A stretch of 64,000 bases of DNA from Vescimonas fastidiosa. GTDB taxonomy: Bacteria > Bacillota > Clostridia > Oscillospirales > Oscillospiraceae. Numbering within the stretch: the stretch's first letter is position 1; each line of letters opens with the position of its first letter. A program made the translations under genes and the position numbers. The notes beneath the pieces are model-generated. The model was given only the letters and a program-made list of their open reading frames with translations. It was not told the DNA's origin and did not search any database. This document shows positions 1 to 8,346 of the stretch, one piece after another. The stretch is taken from positions 62,001 through 126,000 of the forward strand of contig NZ_AP023416.1 of the NCBI RefSeq assembly GCF_018326305.1, given 5' to 3'.

Positions 1-230
1 ATAACGCCTTGTAGGGCGGGACCCATGTGTCCCGCCGCCCGCCGCACTCCTTGTAAAAATGTCATTGCGAGACCAGCGCGAACGCTGGTCGTGGCAATCC
101 GTACCCCCCCGCCTAAAAGCCTCCCCTGCGTAAGGGGAGGTGGCGCGAAGCGCCGGAAGGGTCGCCAACCACCACACCTTTTGTTCCGCACGCGGAGAGC
201 CAGGGGGCAGCCCGCCCTGCCATATAAAGC
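1..230. repeat. Intergenic repeat mosaic, no gene
   Basis: No convincing gene. The stretch holds remnants of dispersed repeats seen elsewhere in the window. A 42-nt palindromic element at 61-102 begins GTCATTGCGA and ends GGCAATCCGT, with an inner hairpin GACCAGCG/CGCTGGTC. It is followed by a degenerate version (about 113-165) of a second repeat rich in CCCC/GGGG. A GTAGGGCGGG...CCCGCC hairpin lies at 12-40. A long open frame crosses this interval on the plus strand but runs antisense to the EF-G-like gene and has no coding logic. Confidence 0.7.
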
Positions 231-269
231 AAAAACGCCCGGCCCGCCGATTTTTTTGGCGGGCCGGGA
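231..269 (-). terminator. Intrinsic terminator of the EF-G-like gene
   Basis: An 11-bp perfect stem CCCGGCCCGCC/GGCGGGCCGGG (239-249 with 259-269). On the minus strand it is followed by CGTTTTTG. It lies 28 nt past the stop codon of the EF-G-like gene. Confidence 0.85.
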
Positions 270-297
270 CGGTATGCACTTATTCCGTCGGATTCTC

Positions 298-2349
298 TTA
301 CTCTGCCTCTGCCATGGCCTTGGCCTCGGCAATGGCCTTCTCCTGGGCGGCGGCGGGGCAATCCTCGTAGCGCACGAAGGAGAACACAAAGGTGCCTCTG
401 GACTGGGTCATGGAGCGCAGGTCGATGGCGTAGGACATCATCTCCGCCATGGGCACCTCGGCCTCCAGCACGGTCTCGCCGTCGCCGGTGGGGTTCATGC
501 CCATGACGCGGCCCCGGCGCTTGTTCAGATCGCCCATGACATCGCCCACGAAGCTATCGGGCACGGTGACCTTCAGCTCGCCGATGGGCTCCATCAGCAC
601 GGGCTTGGCCTCGGGCAGAGCCTCCTTGAAGGCAAGGCCCGCTGCCAGCTGGAAGGCAATATCGGAGGAGTCAACGGGGTGATAGGAGCCGTCGGTCAGG
701 GTGGCCTTCAGGAACACCACGGGGTAGCCCGCCAGCACGCCGTTGAGGCAGCACTTGCGCAGGCCCTTTTCCACGGCGGGGAAATAGTTCTTGGGCACGG
801 AGCCGCCGAACACGGCCTCCTCAAAGATCATATCCTCCTGCTCATTCTGGGGCTCAAAGGTGATGACCACATCGCCGAACTGGCCGCTGCCGCCGGTCTG
901 CTTCTTATAGCGGCCGCGCTTTTCCACCTTGGAGCGGATCTTCTCCCGGTAAGCCACACGGGGGGCCGAAAGCTCCGTCTCCACGCCGAAGCGGCTCTTG
1001 AGCTTGGCGCACAGCACATCGATCTGAATATCGCCGGTGCCGGAGATAACGGTCTGGTGGGTCTCGGCGTTGTTGGACACATGGAAGGTGGGGTCCTCCT
1101 CGTTGAGCTTGTTGAGGCCGGTGCCCATCTTCTCCACCTCCTGCTTGACCTTGGGGGCAATGGCCCGCTCATAGCAGGGTGCGGGATACTCGATACCCTC
1201 CAGGATCACCACATTCTTGGCGTCGCACAGGGTGTTGCCGGTCTTGACCCGGTCCATCTTGCCGATGGCGCCGATGTCGCCGCAGCAGATTTCCTTGATC
1301 TCCTCGCCCTTCTTGCCCTTCATGCTGTACAGGCGGCCCAGCTTCTCGGTGTTGCCGGTGGCGGGGTTATACAGGGACATATCGCCGGTGACCTTGCCGC
1401 GCACGACCTTGATCATGGAGAACTTGCCGTACTGGTCGGAAATGGTCTTAAACACGATGGCAGCGGTGGGGCCATTGGGATCGAAGGCCACCTCCACCTC
1501 GTTGCCGCTCTCATCCTTAGCCTTCTCGGCGGGCATATCGGTGGCTACGGGCACCAGGTCCACGATGGTCTTCAGCAGCATATCCACGCCCAGACCGGTG
1601 ACGGCGGAGCCGCAGAGCACCGGGCACACACTGCCGTCCCGGACGCCGATCTTCAGGCCCTTGGCCATGTCGGCAGCGGACAGCTCCATGGTCTCGAAGA
1701 ACTTCTCCATCAGCTCCTCGTCGGCACCGGCGGCGGCCTCCATCAGCTCGGCGCGCAGGGCCTCCACCTCGTCGGCCATGTCGCCGGGGATGGCGCACTC
1801 GCCCTTGGCGTCGTAAGCCTTGTTGTGCAGCAGGTCCACAATGACGGTGACGGCCTTGTTGGCGTCGGCCTTGGTGGCCACGATGGGGGCGATGGCGGTG
1901 CCGAACTTAGCCTTGACGGCGTCCACGCAGGCGGCATAGTCTGCGTTGGCCTCCTCCACGCGGTTAATGAACATCATCCGGGGCTTCTTGCCCAGCATCT
2001 TCCAGGTGCGCTCCATGCCCACGCTGAGTCCGTCCTTGGCATTGCCCACGATGACGGCGCACTCGGCGGCGCGGATAGCGGACAGGGCCTCGCCGGAGAA
2101 GTCGAAGTTGCCGGGGGCGTCCATAACATTGATCTTGACATTATTATACTTCACGGGAGCAAAAGCCAGAGAAATGGAAATCTGGCGCTTGATCTCCTCG
2201 GCGTCGTAGTCGCAGGTGGTGTTGCCGTCCACGGTCTTGCCGAAACGATCGGTCCCCTTGGTCATAAAGAGCATCTGCTCAGCCAGGGTGGTCTTACCGG
2301 AGCCGCCGTGACCCAACAGGCAAATATTGCGAATTTCATTGGCAGTCAT
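298..2349 (-). CDS. EF-G-like translational GTPase paralogue (EF-G2 type)
   Basis: 683 residues covering the EF-G domain series: G domain, domain II from about residue 290, and domains III-V to the C terminus. The P-loop GHGGSGKT is intact (residues 13-20). The G3 motif reads DAPGNFDF (77-84) rather than DTPGHVDF, so Asn replaces the catalytic His of canonical EF-G. The G4 motif reads NRVE (129-132) instead of NKxD. This places it among the EF-G-like paralogues rather than as the housekeeping fusA, which would sit beside rpsL/rpsG/tuf. It may act on the ribosome in some specialised role, but the real substrate is unknown. It stands alone with its own promoter and terminator. It lacks resemblance to Tet(M)-type protection proteins beyond the shared family. 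Confidence 0.85.
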   Translation of the reverse strand: MTANEIRNICLLGHGGSGKTTLAEQMLFMTKGTDRFGKTVDGNTTCDYDAEEIKRQISISLAFAPVKYNNVKINVMDAPGNFDFSGEALSAIRAAECAVIVGNAKDGLSVGMERTWKMLGKKPRMMFINRVEEANADYAACVDAVKAKFGTAIAPIVATKADANKAVTVIVDLLHNKAYDAKGECAIPGDMADEVEALRAELMEAAAGADEELMEKFFETMELSAADMAKGLKIGVRDGSVCPVLCGSAVTGLGVDMLLKTIVDLVPVATDMPAEKAKDESGNEVEVAFDPNGPTAAIVFKTISDQYGKFSMIKVVRGKVTGDMSLYNPATGNTEKLGRLYSMKGKKGEEIKEICCGDIGAIGKMDRVKTGNTLCDAKNVVILEGIEYPAPCYERAIAPKVKQEVEKMGTGLNKLNEEDPTFHVSNNAETHQTVISGTGDIQIDVLCAKLKSRFGVETELSAPRVAYREKIRSKVEKRGRYKKQTGGSGQFGDVVITFEPQNEQEDMIFEEAVFGGSVPKNYFPAVEKGLRKCCLNGVLAGYPVVFLKATLTDGSYHPVDSSDIAFQLAAGLAFKEALPEAKPVLMEPIGELKVTVPDSFVGDVMGDLNKRRGRVMGMNPTGDGETVLEAEVPMAEMMSYAIDLRSMTQSRGTFVFSFVRYEDCPAAAQEKAIAEAKAMAEAE

Positions 2350-2413
2350 AGTTTAGATTTCTCCCTTCGTTTTTGGAAAATGTGCCAGGCCGCACATATC
2401 ACTCAATAAAGGA

Positions 2414-2442
2414 ATTATATAATATTTTTCAAGCTATGACAA
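2414..2442 (-). promoter_or_regulatory. Sigma-A promoter of the EF-G-like gene
   Basis: On the minus strand TTGTCA (2437-2442), a 17-nt spacer and TATAAT (2414-2419). It lies 65 nt upstream of the start codon, with SD GAAGGGAG at about 2361-2368. Confidence 0.85.
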
Positions 2443-2534
2443 ATACAATTTTCCGCCCGTTTTTTGTGAAAAGTGCCAGTTATTCCTGTGTTTTTCGGTA
2501 AATTCAGACCAAATCCGGCCGCAAGGTCTGCTTT

Positions 2535-2972
2535 TCACCCTATCAGCCACAGAATAACCCCGTAAACGGCGCTGGCCAGGGTGCCGAACACGATCACAGG
2601 CCCCGCCACCAGGAACATCTTGGCGGCCATTCCCGTGACGAAGCCCTCGGCCTTAAAGTCGATAGCTGGGGAGACCACGGCGTTGGCAAAGCCGGTGATA
2701 GGCACCAGGGTCCCGGCCCCGCCGTAGCGGGCAAGACGGTGGTAGAGGTTCAGGCCCGTAAGCAGGGCGGAGAGGAAAACCAAGCTGACGGAGGTGGCGG
2801 TAGCCGCCTCCTCCCGAGGCAGGCCCGCGGCAATATAGCCGTCCGAAATAAGCTGGCCCAGCACGCAGATGAGTCCGCCGATGAGGAAGGCCAGGGCCAT
2901 GTCCTTGCCCAGGGGCGACTTTTTTTGCTTTTGCCGCACATAGGCCCGGTACTTTTCAGGTGTTGTTTCCAT
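2535..2972 (-). CDS. spoVAC: Stage V sporulation protein AC
   Basis: 145 residues with a short basic cytoplasmic N terminus and several hydrophobic segments (about 27-47, 58-80, 90-106, 115-144). The stretches AFLIGGLICVLGQ and GGAGTLVPITGFANAV match the SpoVAC family (about 150 residues). SpoVA proteins form the inner-membrane channel that moves Ca-dipicolinic acid into the developing spore and out at germination. Start is the ATG at 2972, preceded by GGAAAGGATG. Neighbouring spoVAD and spoVAE are absent, so the gene is separated from the usual spoVA operon. A sigma-F/G-like promoter lies just upstream. Family call is confident; whether other spoVA genes exist elsewhere cannot be seen. Confidence 0.88.
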   Translation of the reverse strand: METTPEKYRAYVRQKQKKSPLGKDMALAFLIGGLICVLGQLISDGYIAAGLPREEAATATSVSLVFLSALLTGLNLYHRLARYGGAGTLVPITGFANAVVSPAIDFKAEGFVTGMAAKMFLVAGPVIVFGTLASAVYGVILWLIG

Positions 2973-3002
2973 GGGTACACATCCTTTCCGAAACGCTACC
3001 TC

Positions 3003-3032
3003 TATTTTGGTCCATTGCGCGCAGGCTTATTC
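3003..3032 (-). promoter_or_regulatory. Forespore (sigma-F/G-like) promoter for spoVAC
   Basis: Minus strand GAATA (3028-3032), an 18-nt spacer and CAAAATA (3003-3009). The known sigma-F/G pattern is GHATR-N18-CATNNTA, so only one core base deviates. It lies 31 nt upstream of the start codon, and the gene product is a forespore protein. Confidence 0.6.
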
Positions 3033-3099
3033 CCGCAAAAGCGCGCAGGTCTCCCGATTTCTCACAAACGGGCCTTGAAAGGCAAAAAAGGCAAAAAAA

Positions 3100-3610
3100 T
3101 AAACGGCGTTCCCGCCGACGCAGCTATTAAAAAAACCTCCCGGACCTTGCTGCACCCAGACGGCAAAATCCGGCTATAAAGAAGGTAGCCCTTGACTGCT
3201 TGGATCTCGCTGCAGTCAAGGGCTACCCTTCACTCTTGATATCTAACATCATTTTTTATACCTCGCTTTCTTCGGATTCATGGCACCTGTCTTTTGTCTG
3301 TTGCTCTTACGCCCTACCTATATGTAAACACCGCCGTGCGATGATCCTGCCGTTTATGACGGCTTTCATTAGGCGACTACAGTTTTTTTGTCGGTGCCAT
3401 CTTCCCCATACTCCAGCGGTTGGGGGTACTTCTTAGGTCATTGGACTCACCCTTTCTGTATCTAAAGCATAGCAAATATCGCAGCAGAAAGCAAGAGGGA
3501 TTCTATACGGAATCCCCACGGAAAATCTATGCATTACTACGAAAATAGTCCGATTACCGCCGGAGCTATTGACTATTATGCAAATAAATTATATAATGAT
3601 AGTGTTGTGA
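3100..3610. other. Low-GC gene-free stretch with hairpins
   Basis: About 500 nt of much lower GC than its surroundings and with no supportable ORF. It contains a 16-bp perfect inverted repeat, GGTAGCCCTTGACTGC at 3184-3199 with its complement at 3212-3227 (12-nt loop), and smaller hairpins such as CCGTTTATGACGG. No tRNA, known riboswitch or transposase remnant was recognised. It could be a decayed horizontally acquired locus or an unrecognised small RNA. Confidence 0.5.
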
Positions 3611-3655
3611 GTCGGGGTGTCGAAAGAGTTTTTTCGACACCCCGACCCAATTTTT
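3611..3655 (+). terminator. Strong hairpin, terminator-like
   Basis: A 15-bp perfect stem GTCGGGGTGTCGAAA/TTTCGACACCCCGAC (3611-3625 with 3632-3646). On the plus strand CCAATTTTT follows; on the minus strand the downstream sequence is not U-rich. It lies just past the 3' end of the TetR gene on the opposite strand, so it may stop plus-strand transcripts from the low-GC stretch. Confidence 0.5.
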
Positions 3656-3670
3656 GAAGCCTTGAAGCTG

Positions 3671-4240
3671 TCAGGCAAGGGGCTTTGCGCTCCGGCGCAG
3701 CAGGGAGAGGCTGGCCTTTACCACACGACTGACAAAGCGAATGGTTTCCTCCTTGCTGTATTTGTCATAGCCCTCCACGACCACATGCATCAGCCCGTTT
3801 GACAGATGGGTATACATCATGGCAAGCTCCGTCTCGCTGGCCTCGGGCAGCTCCCTGCGCCAGTAGGCAAGGCTGTCCTCCTTGGCCAGGGCAATCATGC
3901 GCATAAGCACCGCCGAGCCGGGATCGTCCAGGATCAAGACCCGGCAGGCCTCCTGATTCTGCTCGACCATGTCGTAAATGGCCTCGATCAGGGCCGTTAC
4001 ATCAAAGGAGTTGACATAGCGCAGAGATTTTTCAAACGCCACGATCAGCTCATTTTCAATGCTCTCCTTCAGAGCAAAGCAGTCGCTGTAATGGGCATAG
4101 AAGGTGGCGCGGTTGAGCTGCGCCAGTGCGCAGACCTCCTTCACCGTGATCCGGTTGACAGGCTTCTGCTGCAGCAGCTTCAAAAAGGACTGCTTGAGCA
4201 TCATCTGCGTATAGCGTTTTCTGGCATCCAGCTTCTCCAT
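3671..4240 (-). CDS. TetR/AcrR-family transcriptional regulator
   Basis: 189 residues. The N-terminal helix-turn-helix (about 10-55) includes ITVKEVCALAQLNRATFYAHY, the signature of TetR regulators. The all-helical remainder resembles the C-terminal ligand domain often called TetR_C_33. Start ATG at 4240 follows AGGAGGG with a proper spacing. The gene is divergent from the SDR gene at 4414, a usual layout for a local repressor of its neighbour; a CAGTATACTG palindrome overlaps the -10 box of the SDR promoter and could be its operator. Ligand unknown. Confidence 0.85.
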   Translation of the reverse strand: MEKLDARKRYTQMMLKQSFLKLLQQKPVNRITVKEVCALAQLNRATFYAHYSDCFALKESIENELIVAFEKSLRYVNSFDVTALIEAIYDMVEQNQEACRVLILDDPGSAVLMRMIALAKEDSLAYWRRELPEASETELAMMYTHLSNGLMHVVVEGYDKYSKEETIRFVSRVVKASLSLLRRSAKPLA

Positions 4241-4327
4241 ACAGAGCCCTCCTAAAAAAGTTTACAAAGTACGGCAACACTCCGCCGTCCACTGTTGCTT
4301 TTCTTACAACCCCGGGGCAAGTGCCGA

Positions 4328-4358
4328 TTGTTCCCGGTCTTTTCTTTCAGTATACTGT
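4328..4358 (+). promoter_or_regulatory. Promoter and possible operator of the SDR gene
   Basis: TTGTTC (4328-4333), a 17-nt spacer and TATACT (4351-4356). The palindrome CAGTATACTG (4349-4358) covers the -10 box and could bind the divergent TetR protein. Two ACTTGT direct repeats follow. Confidence 0.6.
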
Positions 4359-4413
4359 ACTTGTGAAAGATAAGCAACACTTGTATTTCTATTTTCGGGG
4401 AGGAGGTTTTTGT

Positions 4414-5427
4414 ATGTACAATAAATATCTCGTTACCGGTGCCACCGGCTTCCTGGGCAGAGCCGTTGTGGAGGAGCTGGCCCGCCGGGGCGCACAGGTA
4501 CACGCCCTTGCGCTGCCCGATGACCCCTACGCCCACTTGCTCCCGAAGGAGGTTCGCACCGTCACCGGCGATGTGTGCCAAAGCGATGGGCTGGCAGACT
4601 TTTTCGCAGATGCCGACAGCCGCACCTGCGTGATCCACTGTGCAGGCATCGTCTCCGTCGCCTCCCGGCCCGCCCCCAAGCTCTATCAGGTCAATGTAGG
4701 CGGGACATGGCGGATCCTCCGGCAATGCATAGCCCACGGCGTGGGGAAAATGGTCTATGTCAGCTCCGTTCACGCCATACCGGAAAAGCCCAGAGGCTGC
4801 CCCATTACAGAGGACTGCAAGCTCGCCCCGGGGCTTGTGGACGGCGACTATGCCAAGAGCAAGGCCACCGCCACCAATCTGGTGCTTGACGCGGCGGCTC
4901 AGGGGCTGAACGCCAGCGTCGTCTTTCCCTCCGGCATCATCGGCCCGGGGGATGTGCAGGGCGGGAGCTTCACCTCCATGGCCGAATCCTTTCTTGCCGG
5001 AAGGCTGCCCTTTGCCGTTCGCGGTGGGTATGATTTCGTGGATGTGCGGGATGTGGCCCAGGGTCTTTTGGCCTGCTGCGAAAAGGGTCTGCCTGGAAAG
5101 GGGTATATCCTCTCCGGACACTACTCCACCATCGGCAGGATGCTGCAGATGGTGGGGGCGGCAGCCCAGCGGCGCTATCGCCCTCTCTGCCTGCCCCTAA
5201 GCCTTGCAAAATTGGCCGCTCCCTGCTACGAGCGCCGAAGCCTGCGAGCGGGAAAGCAGCTGTTCTTCACCCCCTACTCCGTCTCCGTTCTCGGCTCCAA
5301 CGGGCAGTTCAGCCATAGCGCCGCCACGGAATGCTTTGCCTATGAGCCCCGGCCTATGGAGCAGACCCTGCAGGACATGACAGCCTGGCTCCTGAGTCGG
5401 GAAAAGCGGACTGCCGGCGGCAACTGA
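4414..5427 (+). CDS. NAD-dependent epimerase/dehydratase (extended SDR)
   Basis: 337 residues from the ATG at 4414, which follows AGGAGG at 4401-4406; a longer frame upstream has no SD and would overlap the promoter. The N terminus carries the Rossmann motif TGATGFLG (residues 8-15). The active-site pattern is present: VYVSSVHA for the Ser, and DYAKSKA for YxxxK. These place it in the extended short-chain dehydrogenase family acting on nucleotide sugars, dihydroflavonol-like compounds or related carbonyls. The substrate cannot be read from sequence. Probably controlled by the divergent TetR regulator. Confidence 0.82.
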   Translation: MYNKYLVTGATGFLGRAVVEELARRGAQVHALALPDDPYAHLLPKEVRTVTGDVCQSDGLADFFADADSRTCVIHCAGIVSVASRPAPKLYQVNVGGTWRILRQCIAHGVGKMVYVSSVHAIPEKPRGCPITEDCKLAPGLVDGDYAKSKATATNLVLDAAAQGLNASVVFPSGIIGPGDVQGGSFTSMAESFLAGRLPFAVRGGYDFVDVRDVAQGLLACCEKGLPGKGYILSGHYSTIGRMLQMVGAAAQRRYRPLCLPLSLAKLAAPCYERRSLRAGKQLFFTPYSVSVLGSNGQFSHSAATECFAYEPRPMEQTLQDMTAWLLSREKRTAGGN

Positions 5428-5473
5428 GGCCGCCGAAGGAGCCTGCCCTGCCGAGATAATATCCGTGTTTTTC

Positions 5474-5502
5474 TTGCCAATCGGTGAAAAAAAGGGTATA
5501 CT
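5474..5502 (+). promoter_or_regulatory. Promoter of ferredoxin-hemW
   Basis: TTGCCA (5474-5479), a 17-nt spacer and TATACT (5497-5502). Transcription would start near 5509, which excludes the in-frame ATG at 5503 as the ferredoxin start. Confidence 0.75.
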
Positions 5503-5565
5503 ATGGGGAACAAACGGTGCCAAAAAGGTGCCGACTCGGTGAAGGACAAAGGTGGTTTTGATTTT

Positions 5566-5799
5566 ATGGCTGACATGATCCATCCTTTTGGGAAGAAGAT
5601 CCATGATCTGGCGGAGGTGATCCCGGTGAACTGTACCGGGTGCGGCATCTGTGCCATGTGGTGCGTGATGCACTGCATTGACCAGCAGCCGGACGGCATC
5701 TACAAGGTCCGCACCGAGGACTGCATCGGCTGCCGCTCCTGCAAGGTGAACTGCCCCAGCGACGCCATCCGTCTATACCGACCCCAGCAGGAGGACTGA
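5566..5799 (+). CDS. Small 2[4Fe-4S] ferredoxin-like protein
   Basis: 77 residues from the ATG at 5566 (GGTGG 10 nt upstream; the ATG at 5503 lies on the promoter). Two cluster motifs are visible: CTGCGICAMWC and CIGCRSCKVNCP, each CxxCxxCxxxC, the second with the usual following Pro. It would carry electrons in the cytoplasm. The gene ends 3 nt before hemW and is almost certainly cotranscribed with it, so it could feed electrons to radical SAM or haem-related chemistry; that link is inference. Confidence 0.82.
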   Translation: MADMIHPFGKKIHDLAEVIPVNCTGCGICAMWCVMHCIDQQPDGIYKVRTEDCIGCRSCKVNCPSDAIRLYRPQQED

Positions 5800-5802
5800 G
5801 CC

Positions 5803-7008
5803 ATGAAGAAAAACACAGTACAAAAAGATCTGCCCTTGGGCCTCTATATCCACATCCCCTTTTGCCGGAGCAAATGCGCCTACTGCGACTTTTACTCTCT
5901 GGCAGGCGCAGAGGAGCGCATGGACGACTACTGCCGGGCCCTGGAGCGGCACCTGGCGGAGGTGGCACCCCAGGCGGAGTGCCACAAGGCGGACACGGTG
6001 TATTTCGGCGGCGGCACCCCCAGCTATCTGGGAGCGGAGCGGCTCTGCCGTCTGCTGGGCAGCATCCGGAAATTATATAAGGTGGACAAGCACGCGGAGA
6101 TCACCCTGGAGGCAAATCCCGACTCCGCCACGGACAGAAAGGCCCTGAAACGGCTGCGCAAGGCGGGGTTCAACCGTCTTTCCCTGGGGGTGCAGTCTAT
6201 GGATGACGCGCTTTTGCAGACCATCGGACGGATTCACACCCGGCAGCAGGTACAGGAGGCCGTGGCGGCAGCCCGGAAGGCGGGATTCAAAAATCTGAGC
6301 CTGGACCTGATTTACGGGCTGCCGGGGCAGACCATGGAGGGATGGGAAAAGACCCTGTCCGATGCAGTGGGCCTGCACCCGGAGCATCTGTCCTGCTACG
6401 GGCTGAAGCTGGAGGAGGGTACGCCGCTGTACCGGCGGCAGGGAGAGCTGACCTTCCCGGATGAGGATATGCAGGCGGATATGTACTTATATGCCGTGGA
6501 GTTTTTGAAGCAGTGCGGCTATGAACAGTATGAGATTTCCAACTTCGCCAAGCCCGGCTTTGCCTCCCGGCACAACCTGAAATACTGGCTTATGCAGGAG
6601 TACGCCGGATTCGGCCCCGGGGCACACTCGGACTTTGGAAATGTGCGCTACGGCTATGCGCGGGACCTGGAGCGATATTTGAAGGGAGAGCTTGTTCTGC
6701 AGGAGTCGGAGACGGTGGATTCCGACGAGCGGGAGCGGGAATACCTGATGCTCCGGCTGCGCACGGTGCAGGGGGTGGATCCCCGGGAATTTGAGTATCG
6801 GTTCCGGCAGAGATTTGCGCCGCTGGCGGCGCTGCTGCAGCAGTGCGCCCGGGAGGGGCTGGCAGAGCAGGACGGAAACGGCTGGCACCTGACAGCCAAG
6901 GGCTTTTTGGTGAGCAACCGCATTATCGGCCTGCTTCAGGATGAGCTGGCCCGGGAGAAAAACCGGCGGCTGGAGGCCGCAGCCCGAGGGGATTACCGGG
7001 TGGTGTAA
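5803..7008 (+). CDS. hemW: Radical SAM haem chaperone HemW
   Basis: 401 residues. The radical SAM cluster motif CxxxCxxC is at Cys21, Cys25 and Cys28 (CRSKCAYC) after YIHIPF. FGGGTPSYL follows for SAM binding, and a C-terminal HemW domain continues to the end. HemW proteins resemble oxygen-independent coproporphyrinogen oxidase HemN but bind haem and deliver it; many genomes mislabel them as HemN. The CAYC sequence without the extra Cys of HemN favours HemW. It follows the ferredoxin by 3 nt and ends at a strong terminator. Confidence 0.88.
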   Translation: MKKNTVQKDLPLGLYIHIPFCRSKCAYCDFYSLAGAEERMDDYCRALERHLAEVAPQAECHKADTVYFGGGTPSYLGAERLCRLLGSIRKLYKVDKHAEITLEANPDSATDRKALKRLRKAGFNRLSLGVQSMDDALLQTIGRIHTRQQVQEAVAAARKAGFKNLSLDLIYGLPGQTMEGWEKTLSDAVGLHPEHLSCYGLKLEEGTPLYRRQGELTFPDEDMQADMYLYAVEFLKQCGYEQYEISNFAKPGFASRHNLKYWLMQEYAGFGPGAHSDFGNVRYGYARDLERYLKGELVLQESETVDSDEREREYLMLRLRTVQGVDPREFEYRFRQRFAPLAALLQQCAREGLAEQDGNGWHLTAKGFLVSNRIIGLLQDELAREKNRRLEAAARGDYRVV

Positions 7009-7022
7009 AAAATACATAAGCT

Positions 7023-7057
7023 AAAAGGGAACGCCCGGGTGGGCGTTCCCTTTTTTT
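7023..7057 (+). terminator. Terminator of ferredoxin-hemW
   Basis: Stem AGGGAACGCCC/GGGCGTTCCCT (7026-7036 with 7041-7051), loop GGGT, then TTTTTTT. Confidence 0.95.
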
Positions 7058-7635
7058 GTGGGGGTGCGTTGGGTAGCGGGCGGACAGAGGCGTCCGCCCC
7101 TACGGATGACAAGGAACTTTGTGCAAGTCCGGGAGCGGGGCGATGTGGGGAGCGAACTGAGCGCTGCCGGTGGCAGAGGAAGCGAAGTGAGCGAGTGGCT
7201 GCGGTCAAAATTTCCAGCGTCCGCCGCAAGGCAGCGCAGAAATTTTGGGTACCGCAACAGGATCATCGGCCCCTACGGAGTGTTTACCGATAGGATTTCG
7301 TAGGGGGCGATACCCACATCGCCCCGGTCGTACCAGCTTCCCTGTTATGCGTAGGGCGGGGGTGCCCCCACGCCGCCGTGATGGTGCGGCGGTTATCGGG
7401 CGGCGGGCCGAGGGGAGCCCGCCTCTACGGAGGGTTACAAGGGGCGTGGAAGAACGGGCGGGGTAGAACCCCGCCCCTACGGAGGGTTACAAGGGGTGCG
7501 GTGAGGTGAGGAATCCCCCAGTCAGCTTCGCTGACAGCCCCCTTTAGGCAAGGGGGCCGGGGGACGGGGGATGCGGATTGTCACGGATGCTTTGCGCCCT
7601 CGCAATGACAGCGTTTTTTCATGAGGAGGGAAATG
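7058..7635. repeat. Composite intergenic repeat block
   Basis: 578 nt without a gene. In order: GGGCGGACAGAGGCGTCCGCCCC-type hairpin (about 7078-7103); a roughly 114-nt element at 7149-7262 that recurs inverted at 39281-39395; several GTAGGGGC...GCCCC units; a copy of the CCCC/GGGG repeat on the minus strand (7511-7558); and a degenerate inverted copy of the GTCATTGCGA element (7574-7609). Short plus-strand frames in this block are repeat translations, not genes. Confidence 0.8.
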
Positions 7636-7661
7636 AAAAACGCCCCGCTTGGGCGGGGCGT
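7636..7661 (-). terminator. Terminator of the 156-residue unknown gene
   Basis: Minus-strand stem ACGCCCCGC/GCGGGGCGT with loop CCAA, followed by TTTTC. It lies 18 nt past the stop codon at 7679. Confidence 0.9.
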
Positions 7662-7678
7662 GGGGTTCCTTATGTTTT

Positions 7679-8149
7679 TCAGTTGTCGGTGCGGTGGCGC
7701 CACTCCAGCTCCTGATCCAGATCGTATTTCAGCTTCTTATTTTCCTCTACCAGGTCGTCGTAGTGGCGGGACTGGACATAGTATTTCACAAAGGTGAAGG
7801 TGGCCTCGTTGAACTCCTCCTCCGTATACTCCGGCAGGAGGGAGCCGCCCTTGCGGCGCAGGCCCTGGACATTGATGACCACCAGGCGGCGGTGCTGCTC
7901 GGAGAGCTGGAACAGCTTCAGCTCCTGGGGTACATCCAGCCCCAGGTCGAAGGTCTCGTTCACAATTTGCAGCAGGCGCGCCTGCTCGGGCTTGGCGGAG
8001 ACGATGACGCCGTACTTCCCAAACAGCTTTTTCAAATAGTCTACGGAGACTTCCTCACGGGTGATGGTGCCCTTGCCGATGCCGGTGAGCATGGTGTTGG
8101 ACAGGTTCAGGCTAACATAGACCTCCTGACCGGTCTTGGGATAGCTCAT
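7679..8149 (-). CDS. Unknown protein with C-terminal coiled coil
   Basis: 156 residues from the ATG at 8149, preceded by AGGAGGT at the right distance; in-frame codons further upstream have no SD. The family was not recognised. The N-terminal half is mixed alpha/beta (GQEVYVSLNLSNTML onward) without a nucleotide or metal motif. The C terminus (about 125-156) is highly charged with heptad spacing, EENKKLKYDLDQELEW, and probably forms a coiled coil. There is no signal peptide or membrane segment, so it is cytoplasmic. It has its own SD and terminator and stands apart from both neighbours, so context gives no function. Confidence 0.75.
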   Translation of the reverse strand: MSYPKTGQEVYVSLNLSNTMLTGIGKGTITREEVSVDYLKKLFGKYGVIVSAKPEQARLLQIVNETFDLGLDVPQELKLFQLSEQHRRLVVINVQGLRRKGGSLLPEYTEEEFNEATFTFVKYYVQSRHYDDLVEENKKLKYDLDQELEWRHRTDN

Positions 8150-8346
8150 ACAAGTACCTCCTAATTTAATATGTCCCATAGGGCCGCCGGAAACGGCCTT
8201 TTTTCTTGTACTTTTACCGTACCACATTCCGGGTGGGATTGCAATAGGCATTCTGTTGCGGATGTGGTTTTTATGCGAAAAAAGCTTTATTTTTTGCAAA
8301 AAATCCTGTTTTTATGATTCCAAATGTACCAAACAATACGAATCTG

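Noticed and set aside
298-2349. Tetracycline ribosomal-protection gene
   Set aside because: The protein is an EF-G family member, but its G motifs and overall sequence fit the EF-G-like paralogue group; no Tet leader or mobile context is present.
25-2409. A 794-codon plus-strand open frame
   Set aside because: It is the antisense shadow of the EF-G-like gene in GC-rich DNA, with low-complexity His/Gly/Leu translation and no SD. The same applies to long frames opposite ftsH (23522-25525) and nhaC (61630-63750).
5503-5565. Upstream start for the ferredoxin
   Set aside because: The ATG at 5503 abuts the -10 box and precedes the likely transcription start, so the ATG at 5566 is used.
7058-7635. 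Mobile element with transposase
   Set aside because: Only non-coding repeat modules are present; no transposase fragment or clear terminal repeats with target duplication.
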